This document shows positions 22,166 to 31,913 of a stretch of DNA of 64,000 nt, one piece after another. The translations under genes were made by a program, and so were the position numbers. Source of the stretch: Spodoptera frugiperda (taxonomy: Eukaryota > Arthropoda > Insecta > Lepidoptera > Noctuidae); the NCBI RefSeq assembly GCF_023101765.2, contig NC_064236.1:17076993-17140992 (forward strand), read 5' to 3'. Each line of letters starts with the position of its first letter. The first letter of the stretch is position 1. The notes beneath the pieces were generated by a model. The model made no database searches. It was given only the letters and a program-made list of their open reading frames with translations, and was not told the DNA's origin.

Positions 22166-25100
22166 TTAGTCCAAGGAACATTTCTCACCCAAAAGCGCCC
22201 CCAGAACTGCCGCGTCTCTGTGTTTGATGGCCATTTTCAGGTTGTAGTCCATTATCCTATGGTCGCTCTCTTCAGCAGCCCTTCTGATCAATTTGCTTAT
22301 CGCGTCATCACAGTTGTCCGTGTAGTAGATGCAACTATGTGTGTGACGCGATATTGCAACTACTGCATGTGGTACGCTGTCATGAATTTTCTGCCTCTTT
22401 GTTGCTGTGTTCACAACTACCACCTTCGCGGACGAAAGCCCCTGAGCCTCGTGTATAGTGAGAATGCGTGATCCCTCGCCCGACCCGTATCCCTGGTTCT
22501 TAAGGGATTCCTTTTCTGCCTGGGTGTGTACCAGGTATAAGGTGTCGGGGAGTGATTTTGGGATCATCGCTCCCGAGAATCTTTTTGTCTCCAGGGATCT
22601 CACGCCCGACCTGGACGAGTATATGCCACTGTAAACTGTGTTGAGGGCATAGGCCACGTCCATTGGATTCCTGTGGGTACACAGCAACTCCTGACTTATG
22701 GGTGTGATATGTGTAGGGCGGCCGTAGTGGAGAGGGAAGAGGTTGTCACGATCAATGAACGGGAGCTGATTAATGTCACCAATTAGCAGGACCTCCTTGG
22801 CTAAAGTTATTCGGGCGGCCATCACCACCGCTCCAAAGTGGTTCATAAGAGCCTCGTCTACCATTAGTCGAGTGCAGCTCTCTCGCCCCTTCAAGCCGTT
22901 TACTAAGATGGACGCCATTGTTCGAACCCTAGATTTGACTAGTAGTCCCCCAAATCGGCAAGATAGTTTGCCTCTGAGGTCATTTGCTGCTTCAGTTGTT
23001 GTGGTGACAATTAAATCTTTGTCCGCATCAAATTGATCCACTATCCAAGTCGTTTTACCGCATCCAGGGACCCCGTTCGTCCAGTGAAACCTCGGAGTGC
23101 ACCAGCTCTCAAAGGTTATGCCGTCCGGTCCGGATTCCGATATGGATTTTGCCATTTCTAATATCCCATCGTCTAGCATAATCCTGGTACACTTGGCAAC
23201 CACCACTAGGGAATCGTTGGGGGGAGTTTTAAACTTCACTACTCCGCATCGATTTGATTCCTTCTCGTCGAGAGACACAAATCCTGCAGTGGCGTTGTAA
23301 GCTGCCATACTACGACTTATAGAGGTTCCTCTCAGCACTCTCGATGTATTATTGTCGTATATGACTGCTTCTGCTGCTTCGAGTCTATCGTCCAGTATCA
23401 GCTCGTTACCTTGCAGATAAGTCTGCAGGATGGCTTCGCAATTCCGCAAGTTAACCTGCTTAGTTGCTTCTATTACTGCGACAAACTCGAGAAAAGCGTT
23501 TATGAGATGGTCTCTGGGAGTGGCGGCTTGTCGAAGCTTCGGTGGACAAACGTGGCCCATAGCTGCTCTTGTTGGGGATGACCTAGAATGAGCAGACTGT
23601 ATTTGAGTGGGACAGCTCTCCGATCCTTGAGTGGACTTGGATGCATTTTTCCTGAAAGGTGACGCAATGAGTCCGGTTACTGAGCATATGGATGTTGTTA
23701 TTGCCCACATTCTGCCTCGGGACTGTAGTTTTTTATTTTCCCTTTCGGTGGCCCGCTGTTGTTGTTGCAGAGCGCTCTGTTGCAAATATTGTTGCTGTAA
23801 ACGCTCTGAGCCGCTTGGAGAATCCACCCTTAGCTGGCGCTGAACTGACCTCTTGAGGAAGCTCAAATCTTCCCCCCTGTCCTCGTACACGATGACCTCA
23901 TGATGTTCTGAGGCCCTAATACAGCCCATAAGGTCTGCCGTTTTCCCTTTTTCATAAGCCACCACTGCAGCGTCTACGCTAATTATTCTGGAATGTATGC
24001 CTTCTACGTCTCCCCACTCACCCACGCCTGACAGCACCCCACATGCTTGTGCAAAACAAGTTATAGAGTCGACGCTGGAAAACATTGCGATTGTTTTATT
24101 GCGTGTTCGCAACAATCGACAGCTTCGACCCAACAGTTTCATGTCTGGTAGTGCGTCATAGACTTTGCGTCGCATGCTTGTTCTGGATGTGCTGCCATTG
24201 ATCAGGGAGGCTAGGCCCGGTGAAATAGTGAGCCATTTGCTATTCCTTTTTTCGCAGAAGGCTATCCCTAGTCTTTCGCTGCTGGTGTTCATGAATAGGG
24301 CCACACCTCGCAACCGTATTCCTTTGGTGCCGCGTTCTCCATGTAGGAGTATTTGCTTCTCATTGATTATGAGCGGCTCATTAGTACGAGGGGTCTCGGG
24401 TACTGCCGTGGCAGTTGTTAATTGATTCTCCAAGGTGGCTATTTGGTGTCTATTATTTAATGTGCTGTTTCTTTCAGCTGCCCTGCTAAAGATAGTGTCT
24501 ATGTAGCTCAGGAAGTGCGGTCTTTTGACTTTATCAGCTAGAATGGCACTCAGATTGGAGGTATCCAGATTTGTATCTATTTGAGCCTCTAAGCTGGATC
24601 TGGCGGCCAGAAAACGGGGACAGTCGAGAATAATGTGCCATACTGACTCACTGATGGTTAAGTCGCATTCGCAACCTGCATTTTCTTTTAATTTGAATCG
24701 ATGCAGGTACTCAGCGATCCCTCCATGTCCAGTCAACGCTTGTACTTGGGCAGGTGTCAACTTTGTCGATCTCACTAAACGATATGCCTCATTGACATCC
24801 GGGAGAAACGTCTTAGTGACCTGCCCAGTAGTGGAGGTGGTATACCTGTCCTGCCACTTTCGGATGGTTTCGTCTCTGATTTTCTTTTTGACGTAGGACA
24901 TGGGTACCATACAGTAGTCTGCCGTGGTGTTATTTTTCTTTTTGGCAGCAATTTTAGCTAATTCGTCTGCCCTCTCATTCCCGGCCGTTCCGACATGGGC
25001 CCTCAGCCAGTAGAACCGGATTTCTCTTCCCTGTTCCTCCACGGTCTCCACACACTGCTTTATTTCTTTGGCCAAACGATGGGTAACTTTGGGGTTCTTT

Positions 25101-27052
25101 AAGATGTCGAGTGATGACCTAGAGTCACTCATGATGTTTACTCTAGTTGCTCTGCTGTCAAGAACCATTTTGGCAGCTCTGTTCAAAGCGTATAGTTCAG
25201 ATTGGAAAACCGTGCAGGTAGGGTCCAGGCTAAAAGTGGAGAACACCGACTCACGACCCTCCTCCCACCAGGTCAAGGCAGAACCGACGCCTCCCTCAAT
25301 TCTGCTTCCATCTGTGTATATCTGAGGGCCGGTAATTCCTCGGACGAGAGGTGTTCCAGAGTCATCGCTCTCCAGAAGCTCATAGTTGATAGATATTAAT
25401 TTTGAGGGATGTGGCTGATCTAGGTAGTTAACCTGCCTTTCTAGCTCCTTATGAGGTGGTAAATAGTCTAGAGATAATCCTCTTTTAGTTAGATACAAAC
25501 TGGCACACTCCTGGACTCTCAAGTCGAGTGGGAGAGTACCCGACAAGACTGTTGCTGATGTGAGCGACACTGTACGATACGCTCTGCAGATTTTTTGTGC
25601 AAATCCCCTTTGAAGAGCATTTAATTGTTTTTTAATCAACTGTAGCTCCGTCACTGGGGCCCACACGTTTGCGGCGTAAAGTACAATCGGCTCAATGACC
25701 GCTACGTAGATTGTTCTCGTTATCTCGCCATTTAGACCCCATGTCACTTTTGCTGCGCGTGCCAGCTGTTTGTAAATATCCGCAGCTTTTTTACACGTTG
25801 CGGATATGTGTGACCTGAAGGTGAGTTTTCTGTCTATGGTGAGGCCCAAGAGCTGTACCTCATCTACAAGGTTTATTCTGGTGCCTGTCATGAACAGTTC
25901 TGGGGGTTCAAAAACAAGCCTTTTTGTCAGCAGCATAGCGTTGGTTTTGCTTGCTCCGAACCTAAGCTTGTTGCTGACTCCCCATGCTGCAACTATTTCC
26001 AAGGCACTATTTACCGATTGCTCCAGTGCGCTCACCCTATGGTTCGAGAATAAGAGAACGACGTCGTCCGCAAATGCCTGGCAATAAACTCCTTCACCTG
26101 TTAGTCTGTGTAGCAACGAATCGAGGATTAGGTTCCAAAAAGTGGGTCCACCTACGGACCCTTGTACACAGCCCTTATTTGTTCCCTTTTCGCTGCTGGC
26201 TCCGGCGAAGTTGACTTTGACTCTCCGTTCGCTGAGGTAGGAGTTTACCATGGCATACAGGTTTTTCGGACACTTCCTGGCTATCAGTTGATGTTTCAGG
26301 GCCGGCCACCAGGCGTTGTCAAAGGCGCCCTCTATGTCTAGTGACACCAGAACGACTATCTTTTTTTCATCCATCTCAGTTTTTATGCGGTTGACCAGAT
26401 CATACAGTGCGTCTTCCGTTCCGCGTTGAGGCAGAAATCCATACTGGTTTTTGTGAAGAGTTGGAAGGATGTGCCACTGGATTCTGCCTATCATCAGTTT
26501 CTCAACTATTTTTCCAAACACAGACAGAAGTCCAATTGGTCTGTAGGACTTAGGATTAGTGTAATCATCTTTGCCTGGTTTTCGGAGAACTATAACATGC
26601 GCAGATTTCCATTGCTTTGGGAAGTATGCCCGCTCTAAGCATGAGTTCGCTATGGCAAGAAACACCTCCCGTCGACAATAAATAGCTTCTGCGCAGATAT
26701 CAGCTGTCAGACCGTCGGCGCCGGGGGCTTTTTTAGGATTGATCTCGTTGAGAATCAAATCCAGTTCTGCCTGTGTAAAGTGAGGGTCGCTTTCCGACAG
26801 CTCCTCCATCCCACCTAGACATCTTCCATCCGTTAGTGCACGAAGGTCAGCATGGCCGGGATCATCCGTGGAGGTAAAGTCATCAGGGTAAAAAGTTTTA
26901 GCCAACAATTCCGCTGACTTGTCCGGGTTCAGTGTTTGACCCTCAGAATTTCTAAGCAGGGTGTTTTCTCTACATTTTGTTGTTTTCCTGATGACCCTGT
27001 ATATCCCGTCCCACATGCTTTCCCTCTTTTGAGTCGAGCAGAACTCCTCCAA
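22166..27052 (-). CDS. LINE ORF2: RT, RNase H, zinc finger and SF1 viral helicase
   Basis: A polyprotein part of 1628 codons. RT at about 105-415: NPKKAPGADG, SYRPIGLLS, GCVQGSVGGP, catalytic FADD at 327-330. RNase H at about 575-705: D581, E619, D643, D696. A C-x-C...H...C zinc finger is near 794-811. Residues about 870-1180 match nothing I recognise and include a Gln-rich coiled coil (1083-1110) and a hydrophobic segment (1115-1131). From about 1200 to the end is a superfamily-1 RNA-virus helicase: Walker A GVPGCGKT (1327-1334), Walker B VDEA (1398-1401), GDINQ (1425-1429), THEAQG-type motif V (1530-1538), VAISRH motif VI (1565-1570). All helicase motifs are intact. The first codon is TTG, so the frame truly continues from the endonuclease, interrupted by a 1-base shift near 27051. 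Confidence 0.93.
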   Translation of the reverse strand: MEEFCSTQKRESMWDGIYRVIRKTTKCRENTLLRNSEGQTLNPDKSAELLAKTFYPDDFTSTDDPGHADLRALTDGRCLGGMEELSESDPHFTQAELDLILNEINPKKAPGADGLTADICAEAIYCRREVFLAIANSCLERAYFPKQWKSAHVIVLRKPGKDDYTNPKSYRPIGLLSVFGKIVEKLMIGRIQWHILPTLHKNQYGFLPQRGTEDALYDLVNRIKTEMDEKKIVVLVSLDIEGAFDNAWWPALKHQLIARKCPKNLYAMVNSYLSERRVKVNFAGASSEKGTNKGCVQGSVGGPTFWNLILDSLLHRLTGEGVYCQAFADDVVLLFSNHRVSALEQSVNSALEIVAAWGVSNKLRFGASKTNAMLLTKRLVFEPPELFMTGTRINLVDEVQLLGLTIDRKLTFRSHISATCKKAADIYKQLARAAKVTWGLNGEITRTIYVAVIEPIVLYAANVWAPVTELQLIKKQLNALQRGFAQKICRAYRTVSLTSATVLSGTLPLDLRVQECASLYLTKRGLSLDYLPPHKELERQVNYLDQPHPSKLISINYELLESDDSGTPLVRGITGPQIYTDGSRIEGGVGSALTWWEEGRESVFSTFSLDPTCTVFQSELYALNRAAKMVLDSRATRVNIMSDSRSSLDILKNPKVTHRLAKEIKQCVETVEEQGREIRFYWLRAHVGTAGNERADELAKIAAKKKNNTTADYCMVPMSYVKKKIRDETIRKWQDRYTTSTTGQVTKTFLPDVNEAYRLVRSTKLTPAQVQALTGHGGIAEYLHRFKLKENAGCECDLTISESVWHIILDCPRFLAARSSLEAQIDTNLDTSNLSAILADKVKRPHFLSYIDTIFSRAAERNSTLNNRHQIATLENQLTTATAVPETPRTNEPLIINEKQILLHGERGTKGIRLRGVALFMNTSSERLGIAFCEKRNSKWLTISPGLASLINGSTSRTSMRRKVYDALPDMKLLGRSCRLLRTRNKTIAMFSSVDSITCFAQACGVLSGVGEWGDVEGIHSRIISVDAAVVAYEKGKTADLMGCIRASEHHEVIVYEDRGEDLSFLKRSVQRQLRVDSPSGSERLQQQYLQQSALQQQQRATERENKKLQSRGRMWAITTSICSVTGLIASPFRKNASKSTQGSESCPTQIQSAHSRSSPTRAAMGHVCPPKLRQAATPRDHLINAFLEFVAVIEATKQVNLRNCEAILQTYLQGNELILDDRLEAAEAVIYDNNTSRVLRGTSISRSMAAYNATAGFVSLDEKESNRCGVVKFKTPPNDSLVVVAKCTRIMLDDGILEMAKSISESGPDGITFESWCTPRFHWTNGVPGCGKTTWIVDQFDADKDLIVTTTTEAANDLRGKLSCRFGGLLVKSRVRTMASILVNGLKGRESCTRLMVDEALMNHFGAVVMAARITLAKEVLLIGDINQLPFIDRDNLFPLHYGRPTHITPISQELLCTHRNPMDVAYALNTVYSGIYSSRSGVRSLETKRFSGAMIPKSLPDTLYLVHTQAEKESLKNQGYGSGEGSRILTIHEAQGLSSAKVVVVNTATKRQKIHDSVPHAVVAISRHTHSCIYYTDNCDDAISKLIRRAAEESDHRIMDYNLKMAIKHRDAAVLGALLGEKCSLD

Positions 27053-28134
27053 CTCTTCGTTTGTTCTTCATCGGCTTTTGACGTGTATGTTTCTTTTGCC
27101 CGCAAGTATTCCTCAATGACGAACTGTTTGCGAGAGGGAGCTGCGTTCCTTATCCTCCTTTTTCTTCGAAGCACGTCAGTTTTGAGATCCTCTAAAGAGC
27201 TCGTCCACCACGGGGGTTTTGATTTCCCTTTCCTCGGCTTATTTTTGGGTAGGGTGGCATCGCATACCTCCGTGATAGCATTTATGTAGGTCGTAATCAC
27301 GGTTTCCAGCTCTTCAGGTGACTGAACACTCATGATACTTTCTGGAGTTATTTGTTTCTTCTCTAGAGAATCTCGCAGATGTGATCTAAATTTTGTCCAG
27401 TTTGCGTTTTTGGTGTTGTAGACTCTCGTTGTTATGGGCTTTGGGGGTTCCAATGCCTTTTCCAGCTGCAAGTCAAACGTTATGGCATTGTGGTCAGAGG
27501 TTGTAAGGCCTCTATCTACCATCCAGTTCTGAACTTTTGCTAGCAAAGATGTACTGCAGGCTGTAACGTCCACTATGCTTGTGAAAAGTCGGTCCCCTCT
27601 GAGTGCTTCGAAAGTTGGTGTATCCCCTGTGTTGAGAATGTGGAGGTCCATTTCGTTTAGGAACGAATTATAATCTGCTCCCCTCTGGTTCTCCGAGGCG
27701 CTGCCCCACCACGGGCTCCAGGCGTTCACGTCTCCAGCTACGATGATATTTTTTGTGGTCAGTTTAGATATGGACTCCTTTAAGCGGGTTAAATTTAGAT
27801 GTATGTCTTGGTCCCCCTCAAGGTAAACCGATATCACTCCAAGCCGCAGGCTACCTGAGACCAACAGTATTGCTACTTCAGTTTCTGTTACAAGCTGAGG
27901 ATCATGTATAGTCCTCAGCTGGTCTGAGAAAACGATTACGGCCGCTTTTACTGGCTTTTGTCGATTCATAGTACACTGAATTATTCTTGTGCCAGGGTAT
28001 TCTTGCATTTCACCAGTGTTCCCTACGTAAGGTTCCTGAACCAGTGCTACAGATATACCTTTTTTCTCCGCAACTTGTAGCAATTCTATAGTGGCTAGCC
28101 TGGAGCGATGCAGGTTTGCTTGGATGATACGCAT
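27051..28134 (-). CDS. LINE ORF2 N-terminus: endonuclease domain
   Basis: The first ATG of the frame is at 28132-28134 (MRIIQANLHRS); the frame is open slightly further upstream and overlaps the ORF1 stop, without another ATG. EEP endonuclease residues are visible: Asn in QANLHRS, Glu in VQEPY, IVAGDVNAWSPWWG, and SDHNAITF. The R1-style WSPWWG signature supports the clade call. A basic linker (KPRKGKSKPPWW) follows. The frame shifts at about 27051, where one base is missing relative to the downstream RT frame; the frame reading on to 26929 is out of register. The endonuclease would make the first-strand nick at the target. Confidence 0.88.
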
Positions 28135-28186
28135 TCTGCCGTTGTTCACCTTTGAGGGGGTTGCGTCCTGATTCGCCTGGTCAACT

Positions 28187-29422
28187 TTAGCAATATGATA
28201 TGCGGGAGCGTGCTATAGCATCCCATTTTTGACGTTCTCGACAGACTTCGCTGAAGGCATTATGCGTTGTCTCCGGCCCAACTCCCTGCGCCCTCAAGCA
28301 ATTCCTGCACGTCGGCGGTTTGTTCGAAAGCCTATTTGGGCATTTCTCCCAAGTGTGTGGGTCTCCACAGTGGCTACAGACATGTTCTTTAGCCTGACAA
28401 ACGGCTTTTGTGTGACCGTATTCCAGACATTTGTTGCATTGTACCAGTGGGGATTGGTCGAACACTGGTCTCCTCTGCAATCCCACATAGATTTTACCGG
28501 CCTCCAGGAATCGCTTGTGGGTACCCGGTGACAATTCCAATACTGGGTGACACTCATGTGGGTTTCGTGCCTTTTTTCTGTACTTCACCCTTATGATGTT
28601 GTCTTGCATACTGACGTCACCCAGAAGATGTTTGTTTTGGGCAAGTATGAGTTCTACTAGCTCTGCGTCAGTATGGTAGGACAGCACATCCGCTATTCTG
28701 AGCAGTGGGTTACTTGCTTTGGCAACTTCCACTTTGAGGTCGTCCTTCTTTTGGACCTGGCTTTGGACCAACTTCATGTCTTCTTTGGTGCTACAGCTGA
28801 TAACTATCTTTTGGTTCTTAGCCTTTCTCACCTTTTCCACTTTTGCTCCGGTTTTTTTACAGTCCAGAGCAACCCTTATTTTTTCAATTACATTGTCCCC
28901 TGTGTTTTTGGGGTCGGTTGAACTGATTATAAGGGTGTGGTTTGGTTTGTGGACAGGTGGTTTGGATGCCACTTGCGCATACGTAGGTTGACGGATTTGT
29001 TTGACAATGTCTGCCAATGCCATTTCCGTACACACGCTGTGTGCAGGTGGGGGAGGCGTTCGCTCTTTGAGCTGCCTCATTGTCCGCAGTTCTGACGATA
29101 CTGCATCCAGGCGCTCGGTGATAGGCTGAAGATTCTGTTCTAATTGAGGAGCTTGTGCCGATAGTGTGGAGGCGTCTCTGATGTGATCCGCTATGATGTT
29201 CATAGTTTTTTTAAGTTCGACTATGTCGTCCTCAATTTTTTGCTGGCTTTGGTTTGTTATTTCTGCTGGAACATTTTGCTCACGAGAACCTAACTTATCA
29301 TTAATCTCTTGGCTTACTATCTGGAGGGTGGTGGTATTTTCTATGGCCTTGTGTTGCCATCTGCGCAGTTCGTCTAGTTGCTGTGACAATGTTTGTACTG
29401 TCGTGAGCAACTTAGCCTGTTT
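28187..29422 (-). CDS. LINE ORF1 (gag-like), 5' truncated
   Basis: About 411 codons remain, with no initiator ATG: the first codon counted by simple ORF calling (29408-29410) is TTG, and a TGA lies just upstream at the insertion junction. The N-terminal part is heptad-rich (coiled coil). A central RNA-binding-like region (about residues 140-300) follows. Then come three zinc knuckles near the C-terminus: CNKCLEYGHTKAVC, CSHCGDPHTWEKC and CRNC...H...C. The three-knuckle pattern is standard for R1-clade ORF1, which binds element RNA. The stop is at 28187-28189, about 53 bp before the ORF2 ATG. Confidence 0.87.
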   Translation of the reverse strand, partial: KQAKLLTTVQTLSQQLDELRRWQHKAIENTTTLQIVSQEINDKLGSREQNVPAEITNQSQQKIEDDIVELKKTMNIIADHIRDASTLSAQAPQLEQNLQPITERLDAVSSELRTMRQLKERTPPPPAHSVCTEMALADIVKQIRQPTYAQVASKPPVHKPNHTLIISSTDPKNTGDNVIEKIRVALDCKKTGAKVEKVRKAKNQKIVISCSTKEDMKLVQSQVQKKDDLKVEVAKASNPLLRIADVLSYHTDAELVELILAQNKHLLGDVSMQDNIIRVKYRKKARNPHECHPVLELSPGTHKRFLEAGKIYVGLQRRPVFDQSPLVQCNKCLEYGHTKAVCQAKEHVCSHCGDPHTWEKCPNRLSNKPPTCRNCLRAQGVGPETTHNAFSEVCRERQKWDAIARSRISYC

Positions 29423-29438
29423 TCACATCATCATAGGT

Positions 29439-31545
29439 CATCATCATAGGTTTCACTCTCTAGTGTATTATCAACAGATATCACCTCATCATTTTGACTT
29501 ATAGGTATATTAACAAGCTCTTTGGTAAGTACAGGTTGCTGTGTCTGATTATCACTATGAGATGTTTTCTCAATAAATATGACATCTCTACTAACTACAA
29601 CCTTTTTATTTACAGGATCATACAGCCTATATCCTTTGGTATTATCACAATATCCCACAAAAATTAATTCTCTTGACTTGCGATCCCATTTTAATCGATT
29701 TTGTTTATGAATATGTACCATAGCCGTAGAACCAAAAATCTTTAAATTTGAAAGGTTTGGTTTCTTACCAGTCCACTTTTCATAGGGAGTTACCTCAGCC
29801 AAAACCCGTGATGGTGATCTGTTTATGACGTAGGCAGCAGTAGTGACCGCCTCTGCCCACAACTGTTTTTGCAGCTTTGCTTCAAATAACATGCTCTTTG
29901 CCCGTTCCACTAATGACCGATTCATCCGCTCCGCTAGCCCATTGTGCTCAGGCGTGTAGGGAGTACTGGTCTGATGTTTGATGCCGGAAGCTGCTAGAAA
30001 AACAGAAAATTCGTTATTACAGTATTCTTTGCCATTGTCACTTCTTACTATTTTTATTTTCCTTTCTAATTCATTTTCAACTTCTTCTTTGAATTTCTGA
30101 AATACTGACTTAATATCCATTTTGTTCTTGAGAAAATATACATATACTTTACGGGAATAGTCATCTATAAAAGTTATGAAGTACTTCGCACCACCTGCAG
30201 ATGGTGTCTCCATCGGACCACATAGATCAGTGTGTACTATTTCAAGTAATGCTTTTGCTCTTGAACCGGAATGTGGAAAAGGTAATCGTGTTTGTTTAGC
30301 TTCACAACATGGTATACAAACAGTATCAACAATTTTATTTGTGATAGTTATACCCTCAGCACATGATTCTAACCTCTTTACATCAGCCAAGTTTAAATGA
30401 CCCATCCTCTTATGCCATGTCATAATATCAGTCTTACTTTCACAAGCTACAGCATAAGCATTCACAGAAGCAGTGTTAAGTTTATACATGTTATTTAATA
30501 GTCTTGCATTAGCTATAAGAATCTTATTGGCATTAAATATATTACAGCCTGTGTCAGTAAATTCCACTTTACAACCATTCTTGGTTAATTGACTAACTGA
30601 TAACAAATTAACACTCAGCTCAGGAATATATAAGACATTTCTTACCTGGATTGGGCATTCATCTTTGCAAAAAATGGTCTTTATGTTTACTTTACCCATA
30701 TTTTGCACGGAGACAACATCATCATTAGCCACTTTAATTTGGTGAATCGGAGATGCTTGCATGTCATACATCCAGTCTGAACGTCGCGTCATGTGCATTG
30801 TGGCACCTGAGTCAATGTACCACTCATCTTTATCCACATTGCTGTAAGCTGAAAAAACTGCTGAAAAACTGTTTTGATTAGATCTCTTCTCTTGGCACTG
30901 ATTTTTAAAATGACCATATTTGTTGCAATTATAACAACGAGGGCCTTTCCCTTTTTGCTTGGCATTGGTTTTAGAGGTATTCTTGTGCTTTGTAAATAAC
31001 GCTGAAGACTCGGAAACTTTAACTTCCTGTAAAAGTTTTGTCTTGACGAAGTCTGATGAAATTTTAATGCCGGAACTTTCCAGACCCATGATCATCGGTT
31101 TATAATTGTCCGGTAAACCCGCCAACATGAGTGTTCCCAACCATTCGTCATCGACTTGAAAACCGATATTTCGTAATTTATATGCGGTACTCATAATTTT
31201 ATTCACGTATTCTTCGACGGTTGCGCAGTTATCTAGTGTTGTGTTGATTAAATCCCGCAATAAGCCGACTTTTCTTGATAACCCGGAGTCCTCGAAAGCA
31301 TTTTGCAGGTTCGTCCATACTTCTCTAGATGACTGTGCATTTTCAATATGGACGTAATTTATTGGTTCTACCAACAAAATAATTTTGGACTTGGCCTTTA
31401 CATCTTTCTTAAAATCGACTTCGGTGCCGGGATCGACACATTCCCACAAATCTTCGTGTTGTAGATATGATTTTACCGCAAACTTCCATGTAGAATAATT
31501 TTCCCGCCCGGCTAACTTCTCAATTTGTAGGTTAGACATTGCCAT
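29439..31545 (-). CDS. Copia gag-protease-integrase (proximal pol)
   Basis: The start is taken as the ATG at 31545 (MAMSNLQ); the open frame extends further to a GTG, but the ATG context fits copia Gag (NLQIEKLAGRENYSTWKF). Domains are Gag, the zinc knuckle CYNCNKYGHFKNQC, protease WYIDSGAT (catalytic Asp), and the integrase HHCC-like region (WHKRMGHLNLADV with Cys pairs). The integrase core follows, with its acidic triad in HTDLCGP, RSDNGKEY and the GLAERMNRSLVE Glu. The frame stops soon after TYDD, at 29431, because the LINE and its extra 13-bp repeat lie there; removing the LINE restores the join to the RT frame. No other break is seen. Confidence 0.93.
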
Positions 31546-31645
31546 TTTTCTCGGGGCGATTTTTGATAAAACTACGAAATATTCACTACTGTACGATACT
31601 TTTATCACAATAAATGTTAAACTTTGAGTTAATTAGATATATGGA

Positions 31646-31659
31646 CTGGGCCCATAACC
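31646..31659 (-). promoter_or_regulatory. Copia primer-binding site, initiator-Met half-tRNA type
   Basis: Minus-strand GGTTATGGGCCCAG directly follows the 5' LTR. It is complementary to the anticodon region of initiator tRNA-Met, the internal tRNA fragment known to prime Drosophila copia, and not to a tRNA 3' end. Confidence 0.85.
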
Positions 31660-31835
31660 TGTTGGAAATAATTAACGCGGGATAAAGTTTAACAACGTTT
31701 ATTGAGCGGTAAAAAGTTTTACAGATAGAACAGATAATAAAAATTGACACACTAGCGCCACACGTAAGAGTGACGAACTAAAAGTTACGTTTTGAAACTG
31801 GAAGTGATTGGATTGATGTTTATACTATTTCAACA
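31660..31835 (-). repeat. Copia 5' LTR
   Basis: Direct repeat of 19726-19901, same 176-bp length. It contains promoter and polyadenylation signals by analogy with the family; none is individually resolved. Confidence 0.95.
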
Positions 31836-31913
31836 ATATCCATGTTGTAACACATCAGCTCGCTCCTTTACATTTTCTTTCTCTTTTAGTGGTGGACTGC
31901 GCTGAACTGACAT
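31836..31913 (-). CDS. CR1-group LINE ORF1, first 26 codons
   Basis: ATG at 31911-31913 in a good context (ACC before ATG). Begins MSVQRSPPLKEKE and runs to the ATATC target site. The frame joins the codons starting at 19720, giving 319 codons in total. This segment proves that the copia element split this LINE. Confidence 0.85.

Larger units (their letters stand above)
21627..29425 (-). mobile_element. R1-clade LINE with viral-type helicase, nested in copia
   Basis: A 7.8-kb minus-strand non-LTR retrotransposon inserted in copia pol. Poly(A) (T-run 21627-21642) lies at the 3' end with AATAAA just inside. The 13-bp target CATCATCATAGGT is at 21615-21627 on the left; on the right it appears twice in tandem (29426-29451). 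ORF1 is 5' truncated, with a TGA just before the first retained codons. ORF2 has a 1-base frameshift near 27051 between endonuclease and RT. Everything downstream, including the helicase, is one open frame of 1628 codons. Confidence 0.93.
19726..31835 (-). mobile_element. Ty1/copia LTR retrotransposon with nested LINE
   Basis: 176-bp LTRs (TGTTG...CAACA) lie at both ends with a 5-bp duplication, a half-tRNA primer site, a polypurine tract and gag-protease-integrase-RT-RNase H order typical of copia. About 4.3 kb once the nested R1-clade LINE (about 21627-29425) is subtracted. Coding sequence is otherwise open: before the LINE inserted, the integrase and RT frames joined without a stop. The two LTRs read as identical over 176 positions by eye. 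Confidence 0.95.

Noticed and set aside
22166..27052. Treating the 1628-codon frame as a complete gene with its own start
   Set aside because: Its first codon is TTG, and the sequence just upstream in the other frame is clearly the same protein's endonuclease, so this is one ORF2 with a frameshift.
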